The notes under the pieces were generated by a model. It did not search any database. It saw nothing but the letters and a program-made list of their open reading frames with translations, and was not told where the DNA came from. A stretch of 64,000 nt of DNA, taken from positions 1 to 64,000 of the forward strand of contig DATFOS010000150.1 of assembly GCA_035265325.1 (NCBI GenBank), given 5' to 3'. This DNA comes from DATCLS01 sp035265325 (GTDB taxonomy: Bacteria > Actinomycetota > Acidimicrobiia > Acidimicrobiales > VFJN01). Numbering within the stretch: position 1 is the first letter of the stretch; the number at the start of each line of letters is the position of its first letter. A program made the position numbers and the translations under genes. Of this stretch, positions 1 through 7,605 are shown in pieces.

Positions 1-1
1 C

Positions 2-331
2 GGGGGCGAGCGGGCTGCGACGTCCGAGCGGGCGCGGGAGGGGGTCGAGCACCTCCAGGCGGCGGCGCGCGAGCTGATCCAAGCGGCGCGGGCGCTTCTC
101 GACGTTGCCGAGGACCTAGTCGAGGACCCGGAGACCGTCACCCAGTTCGTCGGCGCCATCGGCAGCCTCGGCTCGCTGGTGCGCGACGCCACCGGCATGG
201 GCGGGCGGGCGCCGACCGCTCGTCCGGCCGGGCCGTCCGCCGGCGGAGCCCGCCGGCACGGCGGCAGTGGCGACCCCGGCTCGGACGGTGCACCCGGCGA
301 TGCAGGACTGCAGCGCATCCCCGTCCGGTAG
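2..331 (+). CDS. Hypothetical protein, C-terminal fragment
   Basis: The reading frame is open from the first bases of the window and stops at TAG 329-331, so only the last 109 residues are visible. The first half is helical and acidic with Leu/Ala/Glu repeats (for example ARALLDVAEDLVEDPE). The second half is Gly/Pro/Ala/Arg-rich and probably disordered. I see no catalytic motif and do not recognise a family. It lies 130 bp upstream of the release-factor-like gene on the same strand. The frame and codon bias look like real coding DNA, but the function is unknown. Confidence 0.5.
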   Translation, partial: GGERAATSERAREGVEHLQAAARELIQAARALLDVAEDLVEDPETVTQFVGAIGSLGSLVRDATGMGGRAPTARPAGPSAGGARRHGGSGDPGSDGAPGDAGLQRIPVR

Positions 332-461
332 TGGGCGGAGGCCACGTTCGGCGGCGTTCGCAATCACCGTCTGACCAGCACATCGTCAGCTCACGAGCGC
401 GCAGAGGCCTCCTCGCGTACGATCCGGTGAACCTGCGACTCGAGAACCTTGAGGGGGCGCC

Positions 462-1574
462 GTGCCGGCATTGACCGAAGCCGCGATCCGAGAGTTGGCC
501 TCGATCAAGGGAAAGTCGGCGCCAGTCACGTCGTGTTACCTCGACGTCGACGGGCGCCGCCTCCACCGCCGGCAGGACCTCGAACACGAGGTCGAACGCG
601 TCCTGCGCGACGCCCGTAGCCGGTTCGACAGGGACGCCTCGGTCCAGCGGGACCTCGACCGCATCGAGGCGCTCGTGCGCCGCGGCATCGACCGGTCCCG
701 CGTGCGCGGCCTCGCCGTCTTCGCCTGCTCGGCGGCCGGGATGTGGGAGGTCATGGAGCTCCCGGTCCGCGTCCACAACCGCATCGTGGTCAACAACATG
801 CCCGCCGTCGGCCAGCTCGAGGCCGTCCTGCGCGAGCACGAGCCCATCGGTGTGCTCATGGCCGACCGCCAGCGCGCCCGCATGTTCGTGTTCGAGATGG
901 GCCGACTGGTGGAGCGGTCGGAACTGTTCGGCCAGGCACAGCGCGAGAGCGACAAGGGCGAGCGTGACCGGGGCGTCGACCCGGCCCAGCAGGACGAGGG
1001 CACCCGGCAGCACCTCCGCAACGCCGCCAACGTCGCCTTCGACGTGTGGCAGCAGCACCGGTTCGAGCACCTGGCCCTGGCCGCCCCGGACGGGCTGGCC
1101 GGCGACCTCGAGGCCAGCCTCCATCCCTACCTGCGGCGGCGGCTGTCCGGCCGACTCAACGTCCCCATCGGCGCCGCCTACGGCGAGGTACTCGCGGCGG
1201 CGCAGGCCATCGAGTCCAAGGTGGAGCGCCAGCGGGAGGCGGTCCTCGTCGACAAGCTGCGCGCCGCCGTCGGGGCCGGGCGGCTCGGCGTGGCGGGCCT
1301 GCCCGCGGTCGTCGACGCCCTCGCCGGCCACCGGGCGCAGACGCTGCTGGTCTCCCAGGGCTACGTCGAGTCGGGGTGGCGCTGCGACGGCTGCGACGTG
1401 CTCGCCGTCATGGGCCGCCGCTGCAAGCGCTGCGGCGGCGAGATGATCGAGGTCGACGACCTCGTCGAGGAGACGGTCGAGGAGGCCCTGGCCCAGTCGT
1501 GCCAGGTCGAGATCTGCGTGGGCAACGCCGACCTCGACGTCCTCGGGCGCATCGGCGCGCTGTTGCGCTTCTGA
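462..1574 (+). CDS. eRF1-like (Vms1/baeRF family) protein
   Basis: A 370-residue protein that resembles the bacterial relatives of archaeo-eukaryotic release factor 1 (baeRF, Vms1-like). The N-terminal half has the family-style region with CYLDVDGRR and a central segment GVLMADRQRARMFVF. The C-terminal half contains a CxxC-x9-CxxC zinc ribbon (Cys308, Cys311, Cys321, Cys324) inside an eRF1 domain-3-like region. In this family a Gln or GGQ-like loop can hydrolyse peptidyl-tRNA on stalled ribosomes; I do not see a clear GGQ, so catalysis is uncertain. The GTG start at 462 has a GAGGGGG ribosome site 5 nt upstream. It is followed by the convergent ppa gene. The family call is from motif recall. 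Confidence 0.7.
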   Translation: MPALTEAAIRELASIKGKSAPVTSCYLDVDGRRLHRRQDLEHEVERVLRDARSRFDRDASVQRDLDRIEALVRRGIDRSRVRGLAVFACSAAGMWEVMELPVRVHNRIVVNNMPAVGQLEAVLREHEPIGVLMADRQRARMFVFEMGRLVERSELFGQAQRESDKGERDRGVDPAQQDEGTRQHLRNAANVAFDVWQQHRFEHLALAAPDGLAGDLEASLHPYLRRRLSGRLNVPIGAAYGEVLAAAQAIESKVERQREAVLVDKLRAAVGAGRLGVAGLPAVVDALAGHRAQTLLVSQGYVESGWRCDGCDVLAVMGRRCKRCGGEMIEVDDLVEETVEEALAQSCQVEICVGNADLDVLGRIGALLRF

Positions 1575-1621
1575 CGAGACCCTCTGCCGGGCCCGACACG
1601 CCACCCACGACGCGCGCCATG

Positions 1622-1635
1622 GCCGGCATGCCGGC
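1622..1635. terminator. 14-bp palindrome between convergent genes
   Basis: GCCGGCATGCCGGC is a perfect palindrome in the 79-bp gap between the eRF1-like gene (stop 1574) and ppa (stop 1654). It could form a 5-bp stem with a CATG loop on either transcript. There is no T-run, so a terminator role is only a suggestion from its position. Confidence 0.3.
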
Positions 1636-1653
1636 GCCCGTTCGTCGACGCGC

Positions 1654-2154
1654 CTATGGGTGCAGTTCCGCGTAGCGCTTGCGGCAGGCCACGATCTCCG
1701 CCTCGGCGGCGGACACGCCTTCCCACCCGCGCACGCTGGAATGCTTGCCTGGCTCGAGCACCTTGTAGACCTCGAAGAAGTGCGAGATCTCGTCCGGCAG
1801 GTGCGCCGGCAGGTCGGAGATGTCGCTCATGCCCTCGAAACGGGTGTCGTTGGCCGGCACGCACAGGATCTTGGCGTCGGGCCCGGCGTCGTCGGTCATC
1901 CAGAACACGCCCACGGGCCGGGACCGCACGTAGCACCCGGGGAACGTCGGCTCGTCGAGCAGGACCATGGCGTCGAGCGGATCGCCATCCTCCGACAGCG
2001 TGTCGGGCACGAACCCGTAGTCGGCCGGGTACGCCGTGGCCGTGAACAGCCGCCGATCGAGGCGGAAGATGTGCGCCTCGTGGTCGAACTCGTACTTGTT
2101 CCGGCTGCCTCGAGGGATCTCGACGACGACATCGATCTCGGTCACGACCAGCAT
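1654..2154 (-). CDS. ppa: Inorganic pyrophosphatase (family I)
   Basis: A 166-residue soluble family I pyrophosphatase. It hydrolyses PPi to two phosphates in the cytoplasm and pulls biosynthetic reactions forward. The metal-binding signature DGDPLDAMVLLD is present near residue 57, with EIPRGSRNKYEFD before it and a conserved C-terminal half. Length is normal for actinobacterial enzymes. The ATG at 2154 gives MLVV..., but a GTG four codons later (VTEIDVVVEIP) fits the usual N-terminus better and cannot be excluded. The gene is convergent with the eRF1-like gene and divergent from the aminotransferase. The same window encodes a phosphofructokinase with PPi-type residues, which would compete for the same PPi pool. 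Confidence 0.97.
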   Translation of the reverse strand: MLVVTEIDVVVEIPRGSRNKYEFDHEAHIFRLDRRLFTATAYPADYGFVPDTLSEDGDPLDAMVLLDEPTFPGCYVRSRPVGVFWMTDDAGPDAKILCVPANDTRFEGMSDISDLPAHLPDEISHFFEVYKVLEPGKHSSVRGWEGVSAAEAEIVACRKRYAELHP

Positions 2155-2320
2155 GATGAGGGTTGACGGCTACTGGACGCCAGCCAGCAGGACGTGACGC
2201 TTGCCGATCCTGCGTTGTGTGGCTTGGCCATCACTGCCCGGGTGAGCCCCCGCGCAACCCGACCATTCGCCGGGCCGCCGCCGGGCCGACAACGCCGGGG
2301 ACGCCCTACGTAGCGAGGAC

Positions 2321-2326
2321 TACCGT
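2321..2326 (+). promoter_or_regulatory. Candidate -10 box of alaC (leaderless)
   Basis: TACCGT ends 6 nt before the ATG at 2333, and there is no ribosome site between them. This is the spacing expected for a leaderless transcript, and the same arrangement recurs at several other genes in the window. Confidence 0.45.
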
Positions 2327-2332
2327 GGGCGC

Positions 2333-3508
2333 ATGGAGTTCCGCCGCATCACCGGGTTGCCCCCGTACGTCTTCACCATCATCGATGGGCTGAAGGTGGA
2401 CGCCCGGCGAGCAGGCGTCGACGTGATCGACCTGGGCTTCGGCAATCCCGACATCCCTTCGCCGCAGCTGGCCGTCGACAAGCTGTGCGAGGCGGCGCAC
2501 AACACCCGGAACCACCGTTACTCGTCCAGCCGGGGCATCCCCAAGCTCCGCATGGCCGTGGCGGACCTGTACCAGCGTCGCTTCGGCGTGGCCCTCGACC
2601 CCGAGCGCGAGATCATCTCGACGATCGGGGCCAAGGAGGGCTTCTCGCACCTCATGTGGGTGCTGCTCGGCCCCGGCGACGCCGCCCTGGTGCCGGCGCC
2701 GTCGTACCCGATCCACATCTGGGGGCCGCTGTTCGCCGGCGCCTCGGCGCGCGAGATCCCCATGTCGAGCGACGGCGACTTCCTCGCCCGGGTGCGCGAG
2801 GCGTACGACTACTCGTGGCCGAAGCCCCGGGTGATCGTGCTGAGCTTCCCGCACAACCCGACCGGCGCCTGCGTCGACCTCCAGTTCTTCCAGGACGTCG
2901 TCAACTTCGCCCGCGAGCGCGATGTCGTGATCGTGCACGACAACGCCTACGCCGAACTGGGCTACGACGGGTATCAGCCGCCGTCGATCCTGCAGGCCGA
3001 CGGCGCCAAGGAGTGCGCCGTCGAGCTCTACTCGATGACGAAGTCGTTCTCGATGGCGGGCTGGCGGACGGCGTTCCTCGTCGGCAACGCCGACGTCGTC
3101 CAGGCGCTCGCAAAACTCAAGTCATACCTCGACTACGGCACGTTCCAGCCGATCCAGATCGCCGCGACCGTCACGCTCAACGAGGCCCAGGACGTCCCGC
3201 AGGAGGTCCAGGCCGTCTACCAGCGTCGGCGCGACACCCTCATCGACGGGCTACACCGCCTGGGCTGGTCGGTGCCGCGGCCGCGGGGTTCGATGTTCGC
3301 CTGGGCGCCCATCCCGGCGCCGTACGCCGAGATGGGGTCCGTCGAGTTCGCTTCGATGCTCGTGCGCGAGGCCCAGGTCGCCGTGTCCCCGGGCGTGGGC
3401 TTCGGGCCGGGCGGCGAGGGCTTCGTCCGGTTCGCCCTCATCGAGAACGAGCAGCGGATCCAGCAGGCCATCCGCAACCTGCGCCGCTCCCTCACCAAGC
3501 TCGGCTGA
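2333..3508 (+). CDS. alaC: AlaC-type PLP aminotransferase
   Basis: A 391-residue fold-type I aminotransferase close to AlaC, the alanine-forming glutamate-pyruvate transaminase. PLP-binding features are visible: substrate region DLGFGNPDIPSP, the SFPHNPTG Asn-Pro motif, HDNAYAELGYDG with the Asp that holds the pyridine nitrogen, the SMTKSFSMAGWR lysine that forms the Schiff base, and a C-terminal FVRFALIEN containing the carboxylate-binding Arg. Length matches the family. It starts at ATG 2333 just after a TACCGT box. It stands alone, divergent from ppa and convergent with the first long kinase. Specificity for alanine rather than a related amino acid is inferred from overall resemblance. Confidence 0.88.
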   Translation: MEFRRITGLPPYVFTIIDGLKVDARRAGVDVIDLGFGNPDIPSPQLAVDKLCEAAHNTRNHRYSSSRGIPKLRMAVADLYQRRFGVALDPEREIISTIGAKEGFSHLMWVLLGPGDAALVPAPSYPIHIWGPLFAGASAREIPMSSDGDFLARVREAYDYSWPKPRVIVLSFPHNPTGACVDLQFFQDVVNFARERDVVIVHDNAYAELGYDGYQPPSILQADGAKECAVELYSMTKSFSMAGWRTAFLVGNADVVQALAKLKSYLDYGTFQPIQIAATVTLNEAQDVPQEVQAVYQRRRDTLIDGLHRLGWSVPRPRGSMFAWAPIPAPYAEMGSVEFASMLVREAQVAVSPGVGFGPGGEGFVRFALIENEQRIQQAIRNLRRSLTKLG

Positions 3509-3527
3509 CCCGCCGTCCGGGCCGGTT

Positions 3528-3565
3528 GCCCGCCGCCGGCCGGCGGGATCGCCGGCCGGGCGGGC
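3528..3565. terminator. Bidirectional GC hairpin, alaC / kinase junction
   Basis: The arms GCCCGC-(CG)-CCGGCCGGC and GCCGGCCGG-GCGGGC pair around a 6-nt loop, with a 2-nt bulge on the left arm. An outer 8-bp pairing (3514-3521 with 3568-3575) extends the stem. It sits between two convergent stop codons (3508 and 3649). There is no U-tract. A bidirectional terminator or a block to read-through is the most likely role. Confidence 0.5.
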
Positions 3566-3648
3566 CACCCGGACGACGGTGGAGGCGTGTGACCGGTCGA
3601 CCGGGCCGGTACCGCCCCTCGTCGGCGCCGACCCGTCGACCGCCGAGG

Positions 3649-6600
3649 TCAGCTCCGGTCGCTCGTGCTGCCGGAGTGACCGGTGGCCGCTTCGTCCAGC
3701 CCTCGCTGGACACCCACCGTGAAGCTCGTGAGCAGGGAGTACACACTCTCGGCCCGCTCGGTCCCCTCGGCGTCGCCGTTGCCCGCTCGCGGCGGGACCG
3801 GGCTCAGGCCCGGCGGAACGGACGCCTCCGGCGGCGGCGTCGGTCCGCCTGCCCGCCGGTCGGGCGCAGACCACACCGAGCCGGCGTCGCCGGCCGGCGT
3901 GTCGCCGAACACGCTGAAGCCGAACGATCCGGTCACATCGCTGGGGCCGGCCGGGGCACCGGGACCACCGGCTCCGCCGGTGCCTCCCGGACGGGTGGCG
4001 CCGTTCTGGGCGCCCCACGGGCCGGGCCCGCCCGCGCCGGGGGCGACGCCCGGGTCGCGGTCGCTGCGGGGGATCAGGACCGGCCCGTTGGACGGCAGGT
4101 GTGCGCCCGGGACGCGGCGGGCGAGCCCGCTGGGAGTCTGGCCCTGCTCACCGCCGCCGGCGGGCGTCGCGGCGGGACCGCTCCGGCCCCGCGAGTCGGC
4201 CTCGCGCCCGTTGGCGACGCCGGTGCCCACCGGGCCGCCGAGCCCGCTGCCCGGACGGGTGAGGCCCCGGCGGCCGGGGCCACGCCGGGCCGCCAGCGGC
4301 GGGGGTGCCGTCGTGTCGGGCGCCGGCGGGATCCCGTCGGACGGCCGGTCGCCCCAGCCGGCGGCGGCCGGCGGCGCATCGGCCCCGCCACCCGCGTCGG
4401 TCCCGGCACCGGTGCCCGGCGCCGCCGGGTGCGACGGGACCGCGCCCGGTGCCCCCGGGCCGCCGGGCGTACCCATGCGGGCGCCCGGCGGCGGGAGGGC
4501 CGGGGAGAGGCCGACCGGACCGGACGGCCGCCCCGGGCGCCGGTCGGCGCTGCGGCTGGCCCGGCTCAGGGCGTCGAGCAGCTCGCCCTGCGGCACACTG
4601 GCGCTCGGGCCGCCCTGGCGGGGCGTGCGCTTGGTCAGGCCGCTGGCGGTCCGCCCGGTGCGGCCGGAGTCGGTGCGCGTCGACAGCGGCTCGGGGCCGA
4701 GCGTCCCGCCCGGACGGTCGACGCCGGGCCCCCCACCGCGGGCCGCCGGCTCCCTGGCCCGCCCCGGCCACTCGCCGTCGCGGGGTGCGCTCGGTGCACC
4801 GGGGCCCGCGGGGGACCCCACGGCGCCACCCGCACCGGGACCACCGGCCGTGCTCGGATCGCCGTCGGGCGCGCCCGGCTGCGGTTCGTGCCCGGGCGGC
4901 GCCCAATGCGAGCCGAACGACTCGCCGGACTCCGCCGGGCCCACGCCGTTGCCCGTGGCTTCGCCGGCGTGGGTGTCGTCGGGCCCGGCATCCGAGCCCC
5001 ATCCCTGTCCCGGCGGAACGGCGTGCGCCCCGGTACCGGGGACGCCCCCGGCTGCGGGCCCGCTCCCGTAGGCCTCGGCGAGGTCGCCGAACGTCGACGT
5101 CCCCGGGGGCGGTGCCACCGGCCCGACGGTCGGCGAGGACCCCGGTCCGAACGGCAGCGCGGCCGTGGTCCCGGCGCCCGCGCCCGGCGTTGCATCGACC
5201 GTGCCGGCCCCGCCCATCTCGGCCGTCGGCCCGGCGCCTCGCTCGCCGGGCACCATCCCGGCGAACGGTCCCGTGGCCACGGCCCCGGTCATCCCGGGCG
5301 CCGCTGCGTCGGGCCCAGTCGGCCCGACGGCGGCAGGCACGACGCTGGCCCCCGCCGGGCCCGTGGGCCCCGAAGCGGCGCCGGTCGGGCCGGTGCCCTC
5401 CGGCACGGGCCTGGCGCCGGCGGGGACGGCACCGTGGAGGAACGCGCCTTCCCCGCCGCCGACGCCCGGCATGGCGCTGGCGGCAGGAGTGGCGTCGGCG
5501 GCCAGCAGCGACGGCGGCAGGTGGATCATCGCCGTCACGCCGCTGCCCGGGGACGGCTCCAACCGCACTGTGACGTCGTGGCGGGCCGCCAGGTTGCCGG
5601 CCACGTAGTGGCCCAGGTACTTCGACGGGGCGATCGTGAAACTCTCGCTGCCGGCGAGGCGGCGGTTGGCCCGCTCGATGTCCTCAGGAGCCATGCCGAA
5701 GCCGTTGTCGATGATGGCGAGCGTGTAGCCGTCGGGGCGATGGCGCCCGCGGACCTCGACGTTCTGGTCCGGCGGCGAGAACGTCAGGGCGTTCTCGACG
5801 AACTCGGCGCAGAGGTGGGCGAGGTCGGCTGCCGCCGAGCCCACGACCATGGCCGGCTCGACGCCGAGCACGGTCACTCGCTGGTAGTCCTCGACCTCGC
5901 CCAGGGCGGCGCGGATCACGTCGGTCAGGCGGACCGGAGCCGACCATCTCCGCGGCGGGTCGATGCCGGCCAGCACGAGCAGGGACTCGGCGTTGCGCCG
6001 CATGCGGGTGGCGAGGTGGTCGAGCCGGAACAGCGAGGCCAGGGTGTCGGGGTCGGTCTCGTTGGACTCGAGCTCGGTGATGAAGTCGAGCTGCCGGCCG
6101 AGGAGGTTCTGGTTCCGTCGGCCCAGGTTGACGAAGGAATCGGCGATGTTGCGCCGCAGGACGGCCTGCTCGACGGCCAGCTCCAGCGCCGTCTCCTGCA
6201 CGGTGTTGAGCGCCTCGGCGACGTCGCCGACCTCGTCCCGCGTCTTCACCCGGACCGGCGCCATCTCGGGCACCTCGACGTCCTCGCCCAGCGGGGTGTT
6301 GAGGATGCTGCGCACCGCGTTGGGCAGGCGATCGCTCGCCATCGTCTTGGCCTGCCGGGTGAGCGAGCGCAGCGGCCGGGTCAGGGACTGCGACACGAGC
6401 CACGTCGTAGCAAGGGCGAGCAACACCGCGGCGCTGGCGAGCAGGCCGTAGCGGAGGAAGCGGGTGTCGGCGTCCGACCGCACCTGGTTGGTGTCGTCCC
6501 GCAGCTGCTCGGCGACCTCCCGGCCGAAGACCGTGTAGCCGAACTCACCGGACTCGGAGCCCGTCGAGGTGTTCAGCGTGGTGAGCATGTCGGGGTCGTC

Positions 6601-7404
6601 CCCGCGCAGCGCCTCTTCGATGAGCTCGGGGTAAGCAGAGATGTGCTCGGTGGCGAACAGCTGGTCGGCCAGGTCGCGGTAGGGGCCCTCGGCCTTGGCG
6701 TCGATGGCATCGGCGTTGCGTTGCAGCTCGCCGAGGACGGCGGCGAGGCTGGCGATCTCGGGGGAGGTGTCGATCCCGTTGGACTCACCCTCGAAGTTGG
6801 CCCGCAGCAGCTCTCGGAGGATGCGCGCCGTGGTGTCGGACTGCCGGGCACTCAGGTCGGCCAGCTCCGCGCCCCGGCGCAGGTCGCGGTTGGCGATCGT
6901 CGGGAGGATCTGGGCGTTGGCGTCGTAGACGACGTCCATGATCGCCGAGTAGCCGTCGAAGATCTCCCGGGCGACGGGGTTGGACGCCAGCTCGCGTGGC
7001 CCGTCGTACTCGGCCGTCTGACGCCGCAGGCCCTCCAGGCCGCCGAGGGCCTCGATCACCGGGGCATATGTCTCGGCGACGAAGCCACCGCGGTCCTGGA
7101 CGGCGGACCGGAAGTCCTCCACCGACACGTCGGTGTTGGCCGAGGCCTCCTCCTTGTTCTCGACGGACAGCGCCACCAGGTCCTCGGACCCGAGGATGTA
7201 GGTCGCAGCGATGTTGCGCTCCAGCTCCAGCTGGATCAGCACGCTCGGCGGGCCGAGCGACACGGCGGCGAGCTCGGCCTGGTTGTGCACCCGGTCGTTC
7301 TCGTTCTTGGCAGCCAGCATCTCGAGCGCGGCGACCACGACGAGCGCCAGCACGGGGACGAGCAGCGTCGCCCCGAGCTTCACCCGGATGGGAACCTTCT
7401 GCAC
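3649..7404 (-). CDS. CvnA-type NIT-HAMP histidine kinase, long tail (paralog 1)
   Basis: A 1251-residue membrane histidine kinase of the conservon CvnA type. Order: short basic N-terminus (VQKVPIRVKL), TM1 near residues 10-30, an extracytoplasmic nitrate/nitrite-sensor-like (NIT) helical domain, TM2 (SAAVLLALATTWLV), HAMP, and the kinase core with LFRLDHLATRMRRNAE, N-box ENALTFSPPDQNV and G-box DNGFGM. From about residue 632 a tail of some 620 residues is Gly/Pro/Ala-rich and predicted disordered. The tail carries TASGLTKR, LARRVPGAHLP and a C-terminal SVYSLLTSFTVGVQRGLDEA. The GTG start at 7404 has GGGAGGTGG upstream. It is the last gene of the conservon operon. Ligand and phosphotransfer partner are unknown. 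Confidence 0.9.
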   Translation of the reverse strand: MQKVPIRVKLGATLLVPVLALVVVAALEMLAAKNENDRVHNQAELAAVSLGPPSVLIQLELERNIAATYILGSEDLVALSVENKEEASANTDVSVEDFRSAVQDRGGFVAETYAPVIEALGGLEGLRRQTAEYDGPRELASNPVAREIFDGYSAIMDVVYDANAQILPTIANRDLRRGAELADLSARQSDTTARILRELLRANFEGESNGIDTSPEIASLAAVLGELQRNADAIDAKAEGPYRDLADQLFATEHISAYPELIEEALRGDDPDMLTTLNTSTGSESGEFGYTVFGREVAEQLRDDTNQVRSDADTRFLRYGLLASAAVLLALATTWLVSQSLTRPLRSLTRQAKTMASDRLPNAVRSILNTPLGEDVEVPEMAPVRVKTRDEVGDVAEALNTVQETALELAVEQAVLRRNIADSFVNLGRRNQNLLGRQLDFITELESNETDPDTLASLFRLDHLATRMRRNAESLLVLAGIDPPRRWSAPVRLTDVIRAALGEVEDYQRVTVLGVEPAMVVGSAAADLAHLCAEFVENALTFSPPDQNVEVRGRHRPDGYTLAIIDNGFGMAPEDIERANRRLAGSESFTIAPSKYLGHYVAGNLAARHDVTVRLEPSPGSGVTAMIHLPPSLLAADATPAASAMPGVGGGEGAFLHGAVPAGARPVPEGTGPTGAASGPTGPAGASVVPAAVGPTGPDAAAPGMTGAVATGPFAGMVPGERGAGPTAEMGGAGTVDATPGAGAGTTAALPFGPGSSPTVGPVAPPPGTSTFGDLAEAYGSGPAAGGVPGTGAHAVPPGQGWGSDAGPDDTHAGEATGNGVGPAESGESFGSHWAPPGHEPQPGAPDGDPSTAGGPGAGGAVGSPAGPGAPSAPRDGEWPGRAREPAARGGGPGVDRPGGTLGPEPLSTRTDSGRTGRTASGLTKRTPRQGGPSASVPQGELLDALSRASRSADRRPGRPSGPVGLSPALPPPGARMGTPGGPGAPGAVPSHPAAPGTGAGTDAGGGADAPPAAAGWGDRPSDGIPPAPDTTAPPPLAARRGPGRRGLTRPGSGLGGPVGTGVANGREADSRGRSGPAATPAGGGEQGQTPSGLARRVPGAHLPSNGPVLIPRSDRDPGVAPGAGGPGPWGAQNGATRPGGTGGAGGPGAPAGPSDVTGSFGFSVFGDTPAGDAGSVWSAPDRRAGGPTPPPEASVPPGLSPVPPRAGNGDAEGTERAESVYSLLTSFTVGVQRGLDEAATGHSGSTSDRS

Positions 7405-7605
7405 TGAACGTCCACCTCCCGTCGAGGTGCGCCACCCACCGGTCTCGGGCGGCGCCGCGGCGTGCCACCGGCAGGCGGCCGCCCCTCACGAAGCAGTGAT
7501 CGTAATCAGTTCAACAGTTCCGTAATAACTCGGCGTGTGCGCGGGACGTGACGCCCCTGGACGGGACGTGTTCGCCGTGCACTCAGTGTGGTGACCCCAG
7601 TACGG
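7405..7605. other. Intergenic gap between kinase paralogs 2 and 1
   Basis: A 201-bp gap that is less GC-rich than its surroundings around 7495-7535 (for example tcagttcaacagttccgtaa). On the minus strand it offers weak -10-like words such as TACGAT, so paralog 1 may have its own promoter. I see no clear hairpin or ORF. Confidence 0.3.

Noticed and set aside
2485..7407. Plus-strand open frame of about 1640 residues across alaC and the first kinase
   Set aside because: It runs opposite to a kinase with clear domains and reads as Arg/Gly/Pro-rich sequence. Long antisense frames are expected at this GC content.
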